DNA of 64,000 nucleotides from Verticillium longisporum (Eukaryota; Ascomycota; Sordariomycetes; Glomerellales; Plectosphaerellaceae): NCBI GenBank assembly GCA_019188255.1, contig JAETXT010000010.1, positions 62,001 to 126,000 of the forward strand, read 5' to 3'. Shown piece by piece: positions 21,201 to 31,519 of this stretch (position 1 is its first letter; each line of letters starts with the position of its first letter). The notes under the pieces were generated by a model. It saw only the letters and a program-made list of their open reading frames with translations, ran no database searches and was not told where the DNA came from. The position numbers and the translations under genes were made by a program.

Positions 21201-22837
21201 GCTCAAGCTGCATCCGTTTCCCCGCATGCCCGCCCGCCCGCAACCTTACGCTTATGCACAAAAGCTGGAGCTGCTGGCTCGGCACTTTGTCAAGAGGTCG
21301 GGCCGATTGCAAGAGAGTGTTCCTGGGTGGCTGTAACTTACTATTCTGCCCTCGCGGCTTAGGATGCGCACTGTCACTGCAACTTTCCTGCCGTCAAGTT
21401 GCCGCGATGGGGCACCCACCCACCCACGCAGACAGGCATATCAGCCTGGCAGGCCATCATGACGTAGGTCCTGGTCACTTCAACTTTTCCCTTGCAGATG
21501 GTGATCGATTGGATTTGTACGCGCTGGGTTCTGGATCCTTTTCCCAATCAGAGCGACCCCTCAGCTCGAGTGAGGTGGTTGTCGTCCAGAGCTAGGTACA
21601 CAGGGTGTCCATTCAAGCTCATGCAAAGCCTCCGTCGTTGAACTAGTGGCACCATTGTACGTGTTGATCAAGCTTGTCGCGCGCCTCGCTGCGATTCTGG
21701 TTGCTTAACCCCTGTGCCCCTGCCTCCGGCCTACGAATACTGTAGTGCTACATGTACCCTGGCCCCTCTTGCAGCCCGTTGACCAGCCCAACCCCCGCGT
21801 GTATGACTCTGTGGCTGACCCATCTTGTCTCTACGGAGACGCCTAGTTTTGTTGATCGAATCATTGAGTTCTTGGCTAAAGGTGATCCACTTCGACATCA
21901 AGCCCGTACATCGAAAAAGATGGGCTGAGACATGGCGGCTGTGGTGGATGATGGGGGAGATGTTGTTTTTTCAAACGCCTAGCTCTAGTGTGCGGTAAGG
22001 GAACTGTTCATCTGGAACAGGACACAGAGCGAGCCTGACATCGCAAGGTTGGCTGGCCTTGGCGTCTTCACAAGCTTAAGTGAGACTTCGAGGGAGCAGG
22101 TGACATTTGCTTAAGTGAGACCGTGGAAAAATCATACATGTTTGCATCGGAGACGGCGCGCAGCTGGCCGCTCGCAGCACCGGGGCACAGCGCCCAGAGC
22201 TCGGGACCGTGATACGGGCCAAGGAAGCTGTCATGTTGCTTTCGAAGCTCGAAGACAAGGGTGAAGGGGTAAAGCGGGTGGTACATCTGCTTGCCTTGCG
22301 ATTACATGTTCGCCCGCCAGTAGGCAAGGCGTTACCCGGTCATCCTCTGCTGCGCGCCCCACGGTGGGATGCCCTGATTCTACATGGTACTCTCCATCCT
22401 GCTCCGCGCTGCACCATGCTGGGTGACAACGAAATCCTTAAACAATGGCCATGGCCTTCCAAACGCTGTGTAGGACGATGACTACCCTCAGCTTCATGCG
22501 GGGCCAAGCTGCTGAGTGCGGGTCTCACCCTACAAGACATTGAATCTGATAGGTGTAGATGAAGACGGTGATGGCGGAGCTCGCACCACCGTTAACGGGG
22601 GGCCCGTGTGGCACCATCCGCCGCAACCTCCAATGTCCCATGTCGATCCCAGGGGTTTCTCGTGTCTTGTACCGTCGGTGTGTGAGATTTGCAGCTCGTG
22701 GCGAGCGGGGTCCCACCCCCTCCACGCAGCGACGGGGCCATCAGCTCTAACCACCGTATACACCATGCCTGTCCAAGCACAGGATCGGCCAGTCTGTCGG
22801 GACCCTTGCCTGGCACAGCGTCGCATGGCCCGCTGGT
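18281..22837. other. Gene desert, about 4.6 kb
   Basis: No ORF with coding character, splice structure or family signature on either strand. It contains a 13-bp direct repeat GCTTAAGTGAGAC (22074-22086 and 22109-22121) and is otherwise unique sequence of near-average GC, so it is not an obvious RIP-mutated repeat island. It could hold long regulatory DNA or non-coding transcripts; nothing here proves either. Confidence 0.4.
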
Positions 22838-22845
22838 TATATAAG
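22838..22845 (+). promoter_or_regulatory. TATA box of the sugar transporter gene
   Basis: TATATAAG lies about 95 bp before the ATG at 22939. A GCGGGG string fitting the CreA/Mig1 consensus SYGGRG lies upstream at 22705-22710. Both are pattern matches without functional proof. Confidence 0.5.
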
Positions 22846-22938
22846 GAGGAGAAGAACCCCTTCGCTGCTGGGGTAAAGGTTTCTGCCGAGTGATGTAGAT
22901 TAGTCTTGTTATGTCACATTGGTCAACAACACATTACG

Positions 22939-25080
22939 ATGGCAGAACCAACCCAGGATCCGTATGTCACCCATCCAGTCGACATCATACACAAGAGTCT
23001 CATGTCATGCTGACCATATCACAGTCGCAAGACCTCTACGGCCCACGATGAGAATATCGAGAAGGGCAATGTTGAACCGCAAAACGATTCTGGTGCTCTG
23101 AGCAGAAACCTCGAGGCCAGGTGAGCTTCACAAGCATATGCATGGCGAATATTGAGCTGACACTCCGCTTAGGATCATCAACCCCCTCGAAGGCATTCCA
23201 TACAACCAGCTGATGCGAGATGTGGAAACATTTTGCCAGGAAAAGGGCCTCTCTGAACACACGGCTGTCTTCCGTAAAGGTGCTCTAGTTGCGCAAAATC
23301 CTGCGGGCTACCGAGATATCACCGGATCCGAGCGCCTCGACGAAGCAGAGGTTCTTGTGATTGAAAGGGAGACCACTCACAAATGGCGCATGCCTATTAA
23401 GCTGTTCCTGACTATTGCTACTTGCTCCATCGGTGCGGCTGTCCAGGGCTGGGACCAAACTGGTGTCAACGGAGCCAACATCTTCTTGCCCAAGTACTAC
23501 GGTATTGACGGCGAAGGTGTCGGTGACCAGCTCATCCTTGGTCTTCTGAACGCCGGCCCATACTTCGGCAGCGCTCTCTGTGGATGCTGGCTATCTGACC
23601 CCCTCAACCACTACTTTGGCCGCAGAGGTGTTATCTGGTTCTCAGCTCACTTCTGCATCTGGCCCCTCATCGGCTCGGCATTTTCTCACAACTGGCAGCA
23701 GCAGCTCATCAACCGTCTCCTTATGGGAATCGGCATGGGCGTTAAGGCCTCCACTGTCCCAATCTACGCCGCCGAGAACGCACCGGCGTCTATTCGAGGT
23801 GCTCTTGTCATGTCTTGGCGTTAGTATTTTCCTCGGCATCGACACCCCTTGCCAGAGCTAACATGTCCTGCACAGAAATGTGGACAGCATTTGGCATCAT
23901 GTTGGGTACTGCTGTCAATTTGGCCCTCTTCAACCACGAACACAACTGGCGTCTCATGCTTGGTGCTCCCTTTATTCCAGCTGTGCCTCTCTTGTGTCTT
24001 ATCTACTTCTGCCCCGAGTCGCCTCGTTGGTACATGAAGAAGGGACGCTACACTGATGCCTGGAAGGCCATGATCCAACTGCGCCACAATGAGATCCAGG
24101 TCGCCCGAGACATGTACGCTATTCACTCTCAGCTTGCTATTGAGCACAAGATTCTCAGTCGTAACAACTACGTTACCCGGTTCACGCAACTGTTCACCAT
24201 CCCTCGCGTTCGTCGCGCAACACTCTCTGCGTTCACAGTGTAAGTACCTAAAGTCCACGATGGTAGCCCCGATAAAGTCGCAGGTCGGCTAACGCTTCAT
24301 GCTAGAATGTTGGCTCAGCAAATGTGCGGTATTAATATCATTGCTTTCTACTCGACGACGATTTTCAAGGAAGCAGGCCAAAGCGATAAGCAAGCTTTGC
24401 TTGCGTCGTTCGGTTTCGGCCTCGTCAACTGGCTCTTTGCCTTCCCTGCATTCTGGACCATTGACACCTTCGGGAGAAGGTCTTTGCTTCTGTTCACCTT
24501 CCCTCAGATGACTTGGACACTTCTCGCAGCCGGTCTTTGCACCCTCATCGACAAGGAGAAGCACGAGACTCTACGGACGGCCCTCGTCGCGCTCTTTGTC
24601 TACCTGTTCGGTGCATTCTACTCGCCCGGAGAGGGTCCTGTACCTTTCACCTACTCCGCAGAGGTGTTCCCTCTTTCCCACCGTGAAGTCGGCATGGGTT
24701 TTGCCGTCGCCACGTGCCTCTTCTGGGCTGGCATTCTCGGCATGACTTTCCCTTTCCTCCTCAAGAGACTCGAGACCGTCGGCGCATTCGGGCTCTACGC
24801 CGGCTTCAACGTGGTGGCCTTCATCATGATTCTGTTCTGGGTTCCCGAGACGAAACAGCGCACCCTCGAGGAGCTCGACTGGGTGTTCGCGCTGCCCACC
24901 TCCCGCTTCATGTCCTATCAGGTGAACAAGTTCATTCCCTGGTTCATCAAGCGTTGGATTTTCTTCAACAAGAACGCCAAGCTCGAGCCTCTCTACTCCT
25001 TCGAGCAGCGCCAAGTCGCTGGTCCTACTCGGAGCGACAGCTCCGATGCCGCCGTGTCGGACTCGGAGAAGAGGGTCTAA
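22939..25080 (+). CDS. MFS sugar porter (hexose/polyol/inositol-type transporter)
   Basis: Exons 22939-22961, 23025-23120, 23173-23819, 23876-24239 and 24306-25080; 634 aa. The first exon is only 23 nt, with two more short-spaced introns in the N-terminal tail. It is a twelve-helix transporter of the sugar porter family. Seen: a first TM with GAAVQGWDQTGVNGANIF, the GRR loop after TM2 (NHYFGRRGVIWF), [36 protein letters not shown] at the end of TM6, the TM7 region QQMCGINIIAFYSTT, and PETKQRTLEELDWVF after TM12. A long cytoplasmic N-terminus (about 130 residues) carries INPLEGIPYNQLM and precedes TM1; this layout is common in fungal myo-inositol or polyol-like porters. The actual substrate cannot be fixed from sequence. 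All introns restore family motifs across junctions. Confidence 0.9.
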
Positions 25081-26501
25081 GCGGAACGATATGAGTCGAA
25101 CGAGAGCAAGCAGGTTCAGATACCTTCGATGAATGAATTATATAATGAAGTGAATGCTTTCAGGCATCATGTGTAGTGGACTGCAGGACTGTCGTGTTCG
25201 CGATGCTCGAGAGGGGCCATTGCACCGATTCGAATGCGCATCGGGGCTGCTTCCAGTTAGTGATATACCCATGCTTTAATTTCAGATTTTACACGAGTGC
25301 CTTCTGGTTAAGTTGTTCATTTCCTTTCAATACCAGTCGCGATCGTCTGGCGACAGTAAAATCAGTTGCTATTGGGATTCTTTTCTCGAAGACCGTTTTC
25401 ATGCCTGCTCAAAGCCACGGATCGAGTCTTGTAAGGAGCAGCTCGGCCAACGTCATTCAAGCCACAAGCGGGAAAGTCATGCCAGGAGATTAGGTATGAG
25501 AGACAGTAGCTAATAAACAAGTCAGCGATTACTGTAGCATGGTTGGCAGGTCTGGGTTACGCGTGCTATTCCCGGATACAGGACATGATCGGAGAAGGAT
25601 TCGCACCTCGTTCATTGCGGAGCCGAAACCCGTGATGCCTGTTGGCAGGTGCCATGCCAAGGGCCAAGAGTGCCAAAAGTTCTATAATTATCCATCTTCC
25701 GCGCGAACAATCGGACTGAATGTAAGCAAGTTTGGCAGGGCTGCAGATGTGGGGTCGGCACACTGGTCTAGGTACTCATGGTTCTCATCGTCCCGCCTAG
25801 CACTCGACCGCCATTTATACCGTGAACCGCGTACCCTGAATTTGTCCAAGCAGTGTTCGTCGATCTGGTCCCAAATCGAATCCCTCGCTTCTCGGCCAGA
25901 TCCTTTTCCCCGCCACCTCCCGATTTCTGTTTATGTTCCTTATTTAGAGATCGACAGACTGGACTGAGTGCCTGCAGCCTGCCGTTCTCCATCACGCATG
26001 CCGAGCTTCCATCAGCCTCGTTTGTGTTGGTAAAATGATTCGAAAGTATCTTGGCTTGAAGGCAGGAATTCCGAATATGCCATACTTCGCAGACACAATG
26101 ACGACGACTTCGTTCCCCGTCAGGCCTCTGCTGACCATTATGGAGCATCTCCTACCAACGTCCCTCCAATATGACGATCTTCGCAAAATCTTTGAATGAC
26201 CGGTTCTCGGACTCGCCGCCATCAGTGGCACGACTTTCCATTGAAGGATGCGGATTTCTGCATTGGCATCGTCATGTTCATGCCCATCGCTCAAGATTAC
26301 AATCATCCTCATGACGAGAGTTATCGGCCTCAGTGTGCTCCGTACTGCCATGTGAACATAAATATGACAATGCCAGTCAAGCTTGAGAATATCTTGATCC
26401 CCATCACATAACCAACATCAAAAACCATCAGAATCTTTACTTTACTTTTTTCGACACAAGGATATTTCCAATACTCTATCCACAACAGCACATTGCCCGC
26501 C
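25081..26501. other. Intergenic, about 1.4 kb
   Basis: 3' flank of the transporter and upstream region of the secreted-protein gene. Small ORFs have no coding support. An A/T-rich, CA-rich leader (about 26400-26501) directly precedes the next start codon. Confidence 0.35.
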
Positions 26502-27635
26502 ATGAAGACCTCAACTTCAGCCCTGCTCGCGGTCACAAGCGTGACATATGTTGCCGCTCAGTTTGATTGCAACGACCCTGGTGTTATCTGCCCGGACACG
26601 CAAGAGTGGTTTGACCGTTTGCCGGAGCCTCTGGTCGACTGCGATGCCGACTTCCGCCCCGAATGGGAAGATTGTAAGTGATGCTTCCTAGAAGTTCAGG
26701 CAACCTGGACGTGCTGACACAACCAAGGCCAGTCTACTATTGACTACTGGTTCGGTGATAAGGAGGACTGGAGCACCGACACGATCCACACGAACGGCGA
26801 AGATGGTTTACCGACGCCGTCCTGCCGTTGGTGGTTCTGGGAGGACGGCAACTGTCGGATCACGCACTGCTTCACCGATCAGGCGCCTGCTGGAGATAAA
26901 GCCATCTACAGCTACTTCAAGAAGGACTACAACGCCATCCGCGACAGGTGCCCGAGATTCCGGGCTGGCGGCTTCGTTACGGAGATTGGCGGCGACTTCA
27001 GGAACTTCCTCGAGGTTACCAATGATGAGGACAGCAACGGCGAAGGCGAAGTATCTGGGGACCCCGGCAAGGTGAAGCTGAGGCCCCGTCTCTCAGAGAA
27101 TGGCTTTCAGACAGGCGACCTCACCCTCGAAGAATATGAGGAGTGGGCCGTCCACCGCAAGCCGTCCCGTGAGAAAACGACAAACAACAAGGATAACGTC
27201 CAGTCAAAGGCCAAGAGCAAGCGAGACGATGACGACGATGACTATCTGATCCTTTTCACGGCCAAGAACGTTCGACAGCCGGGGGTCTACGACCGTGGTC
27301 CCCGCATGTCGCCCGGCGTCGGTTACACTTACACCAAAACTGACGGATACTCGGTAACGACGTCGGTCAGCGCCGAGATTGGCGGTGCTTTCAAGATGTT
27401 CACCGCCGGTATCAGCTCGTCGGTCGAAGAGACCGAGAGCGTTGAGGTCAGCGAGTCGATGAAGTACGACGTGCCCTGCAACAACGGCCAGGCGGGACAG
27501 GTGCACTGGCATCCTCTCTTTGACTTTTACGAGGTCGAATTCTTCCCCAGCGGCACCATTGCTGAGATCTGGCTTCCCGTTAAGGGCAGTGACGACTTTG
27601 CCGCTGGCGAGTTCGCCATCAACTGCCTTGGTTAA
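26502..27635 (+). CDS. Secreted protein of unknown function with possible Kex2 site
   Basis: Exons 26502-26673 and 26728-27635 (intron GTAAGT...CAAG); 359 aa. I do not recognise the family. A signal peptide (MKTSTSALLAVTSVTYVAA) is followed by a Cys/Trp-rich N-terminal part with about nine Cys (FDCNDPGVICPD, SCRWWFWEDGNC). A charged linker comes next, then SKAKSKR followed by six Asp (KR at 27219-27224), a likely Kex2 processing site. The C-terminal 140 residues start YLILFTAKNVRQPGVYDRG. They contain alternating Ser/Thr/Val stretches (GYSVTTSVSAEIGG, TAGISSSVEETESVEVS) and a WHPLFDFYEVEFFPSG segment, suggesting an all-beta fold. The Ser/Thr hairpin-like region loosely recalls aerolysin/ETX-type beta proteins, but that is weak. 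It lies alone between two transporter and calpain loci. Confidence 0.75.
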
Positions 27636-28162
27636 GGGCTTTGATTTCATCACGACAAGGGCGATATTGGGACTAAGGGACGTTTAATTTTAGTGGACAG
27701 TAAACCATAGCTAGAAGTTTGTGCCTAGGGTTGCTCGCCGACACAGAAATAAAGGAAATGAAATGTTTATTCCACATTAGGTGAAAGCTTTGAGAAGTAA
27801 TTACAAGCGATAAGGACCTGGAGAATGATAAAGTTCATTAGATGAAATTTGAATCTGCAAGAGTATCATGATATCCTTGCCTTGTTGATTAGGTGTGTGT
27901 CTAGACATCTGTCTTCCGAGTAGTGATGAGACTCTTGGAGGTGTCATGCGCATGTCAGAGCGAGGGATGAGCAGAGTGTAGAGGTCTCTCGCAGGTGATA
28001 TTCGCAGTCACTTGTTAGGTGCCTAGGTAGGTGATTGGAATACATCTAAATTCTGGCCCTTCGCAGCCTTACATAGGCCCCGTGGTTCCAAATCACAAAC
28101 CAACCCCCCGTAGGTATCTTCTTCAGTGAACCTCCAATCATGTCTTGCTCTGGTAAACATTG

Positions 28163-28220
28163 TCCTCATGAATGAATGCAGTCCACTGCAGTCCTCATGA
28201 ATGAATGCAGTTCACTGCAG
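28163..28220. repeat. Tandem duplication, two 29-bp units
   Basis: Units 28163-28191 and 28192-28220 differ at a single C/T position. Each unit contains the palindromic CTGCAG and a short ATGAATGAATG run. Confidence 0.85.
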
Positions 28221-30597
28221 TCGAAGGGCTGGAGCCTGCACATGATTCAGAAGGCAACTTCTCCGACGTGACTAGCGGATAGGTTCTCATAGCCATTGAG
28301 AAAATTGCAAGAAAATACCTAGAATAGGTGTGAAGATTGATAGAGGCTGGAGGCGAACAGTGGCGGGGTACCCAAAGCAGGTACCTGAGGTAGTGGGGTT
28401 TGACAACACTGGCTTGGCGAGCTGGACAGTCGCCCACACTACCTAGTCCTGTGTGGACGTTGCCAGCTCCCACTGGTCAAGTGGCATTGTCTTTCATCGT
28501 GACAAATCCTAGAAAAGTTTTCTTTTCGCCCTGGTGACTGTCGGTTCTAGCAATACTTTCCGCATTAGTTTTTCCGTTTCGACTAATGTTCTCAATACGC
28601 CGCTTTAACGCCGAAACTTTTGGCGCCTCGCGCCGTCTCTGACCTAGAAGCACGCCAGAAGAAAAATAAGAAGACGAGTCGCACACGCACTGTCTGGCCT
28701 GAATCAGATTGACCGCTTGCGAGTCATCAAAGTGGCCCCTGAGTGGAAAGCCGGTTGGCGGGTGGCCATTCAACAAAATATGCAACATCCAAACAAAACG
28801 ACTTCGCGGTCAGCACGGCGAGTCGGTGAGAGCGCGGGACAGCCTTGAATGACACACCCATAAACAGCAGGTCCTGCGGTGATCAGTTCTCAATCGCATG
28901 CTACATGTACAACGCAGCCTGCACATCCCGTCCCTCAGTCAGCCATTGGCAATTGTCGACGATCGTGCCCGACCAGTGCGACCACTCGGCAAGATGATCA
29001 CTTCCGTAGTCTGCACAGAAACCAAACCATACAGTAGGTACCTACGCGAACTGGCATTGCTGGCAACATTGGCTCCTGTGGATGAGAGAAGGTCTCCCAT
29101 TTCCGCCCCTCTCCTCTCCCCAGGCCCACGACGCCGATCAGGGTCCATTCAGTGCGGATGTGCCTAAAGTACAGTGTCTAGGCTCCGCAACACGACTAGC
29201 CCCGGCTTTTCGGACTGGTACACTGCCCTCCCGACGATCGGCGCGAATCATGAATGCTCCAACTGCACTCGGAAGCACAGCACTGGCCATCGTTTCAGCG
29301 GACGCCCCGAACGATAACGCAATGGAGAGCGTTACTGGCGACAAGTATGCGACCGGTATCGGATTGCTCGGGATGTCTCGATGGCCAGCCCGACAGGACT
29401 ACGCACAGGGGCAAAAGGACGGCATCGAGACTCAAGGTCCTATCTCGTCTACAGGCTGGGTGGGTGGACAGCCTGCCGCTTCGCCGCGAAGCGTGTCAGC
29501 CCAGTCTTGATTGGGTTTCTCCTTGGTTTCTGCAGGCGAACGGACGAGGCGGGCGGCATCTCACTCGAGCTGCATATTGAAACCCTAGCACTTTGTCTGG
29601 CAAGGTGGCTAGCTCGATCCAACATTGGCATACATGTAGTCGTCGAGCAGATATCGAACACGTTGGCCTAGCCCACCCGCTGGTCGCCAGCCACCAACGC
29701 GTGCGTGCCCCGTCTTTCCTTTCCAGGGCCTCATCTCCTATCGGATCGCCGCCGAAGTCGGATGGAGAGGCTGTCCTTCCCCGCAATACAGAACATCTTT
29801 CTTATCATTCAACAGAACATCCCGAGATCATGCAGTCGCGCCATGATGAGCCACCTTTTCCTTGACGGCGCCGGGGAAGTCACACGATCTCTTTGTCCCT
29901 TATCGCTTGATAATCTTGACTGCTCATTGGATGCCTTCCCTTAGGATTCGAATCAGCACAAGCGGCTGACTCGTGTACTCGGGGCCCTGGAGGGACCATC
30001 CACCAAGCAGGTTTGGGTTATGCTGTTCGCTTCCCCAACAAGTGACCGAGCCGGGTCAGAATAAGGCTGTGGCAAGGCGACCGCAGCAGGGGATTTGATC
30101 ATTTATCCCTTGAAGTTCGCAATCACTACTATGCTGCATGAACACTCTCAGGCAAGGCGGCGGCAGGCAACAGGCAGCAGCGGGCTCCGCGGGTCAGCTG
30201 CTATACGGCTGACCTTGTCGGTGTCTATTTCAAGCCCTCCGCTCGAGGAAACTGGGGGAACTGATGAATACTTCGCACCACGAGACCTGGCAAGTGTACG
30301 AATTCCCACATCCAAGGTACCCTTAACCCCAGGACTGGCGGCGACTGCAATCGTGGGGAGACCCACCAGAGGGCCATTACCCCCCCTGTCAGCCGCTAAA
30401 AGGGGCCACTGGCAGGACCCCTGGAATGCCCAGGACCCCAGGACGAGGCGAGACTCTGGACTCGCCATGAGGATGCGGCCCATCCAATTCCTGTGATGAG
30501 AGGTGCGGACACGGGCGCAATCTGGAAAGGCAAGCGGAGGACCCGGACTGCCTGCACAATCCCTGGAAACCACTACCAGTAGGGTAGTCAGAGATAC

Positions 30598-30690
30598 CTT
30601 TGGTACCTAAGGTACTTATCAGTACCTGATTACATGGCATCTACCTAGGTAAGGTCCCTAGGTAGGTAGGTAGGTAGGCAAGGTAGGTAG
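30598..30690. repeat. Microsatellite and palindrome cluster (TACCTAGGTA / GTAG repeats)
   Basis: Several overlapping palindromes (GGTACCTAAGGTACC-like, CCTAGGTAGGTAGG) and a (GTAG)n tract. Similar short palindromes recur in other intergenic regions of this window (about 29034, 39290, 40796-40845, 50376-50402, 60946). Confidence 0.75.
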
Positions 30691-31209
30691 GCACCTATCT
30701 GTCGGACCTGCCTTCTTCTTTCCACCTAACACCGTACTCCACTTCGCGGCTCTGTTGAGGATCCAAATCTAGACCTCCCGCCCTGTCCACCGCCATTCCC
30801 TCCGACCGGTTCGAGCACGAATCGTTAACCGTTTTCGTTGTCCGTGTCCTGTTCACAAGACCCTTGGTTTCAATGCTGTGACCCGCTTCCTGCCAGGATG
30901 GAGTCTTGCCCCCTATCCCCTGGCTGGTAGCCACTTGGCCGGCATGTGGCTTGTCTCTTGTCTTGAACCCTCGGAGACGGAAACACCAACGCCATGCGTC
31001 AGGCCCCCCCTACCCCCCTAAATGGTAACCTGGATGGCGGACTACACATCTTTCGCCTGTCAGTTCACGGCGGTGTGGAACCCAGCTTACTGACAGGGCA
31101 ATGACTCTACATGGGTGACCAGCCATTGACAAGTCGGGCGGCGCGCTGGATGCCAAGTGTGCCCCCTGATTGCACCAAGGCTCGCTCTGGTGCCCCCTTT
31201 GGCTTCACA

Positions 31210-31215
31210 TATAAA
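31210..31215 (+). promoter_or_regulatory. TATA box of the calpain gene
   Basis: TATAAA lies 305 bp upstream of the ATG at 31520 and is followed by a C/T-rich leader. Pattern match only. Confidence 0.4.
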
Positions 31216-31519
31216 GACCATCTGCTGCTCGATTCAACGCCCCGCCTGCTCGTCGCTCGTTGCTCTTTTGTTTTTCTGTTTGGTTTCGCATTTTGGGTAG
31301 AGCTGAAGAAATATTGGCCTTGCTACTGCGTGAGTCGTGCCTCATTCCAGCCTTTCACGACTGATGGCAGCACCACTGACAGATGTCTAGATACGTGTCC
31401 CTGTGATATACACCTTCACTCTCATTTGAACGACAGACTTTATAGTTGTTCCTACGTTCTCTCTTGCAGCGATCCAACAACTTAACGTCGGCAACCCGAC
31501 TCGAGCTGCGACCGCCACT

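Larger units (their letters stand above)
27636..31208. other. Gene desert, about 3.6 kb, with short repeats
   Basis: No convincing gene on either strand. It contains a 29-bp tandem duplication (28163-28220) and a cluster of CCTAGGTA/GTAGGTAG repeats (30598-30690). The last 300 bp before 31520 are the calpain promoter and leader. Confidence 0.4.
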
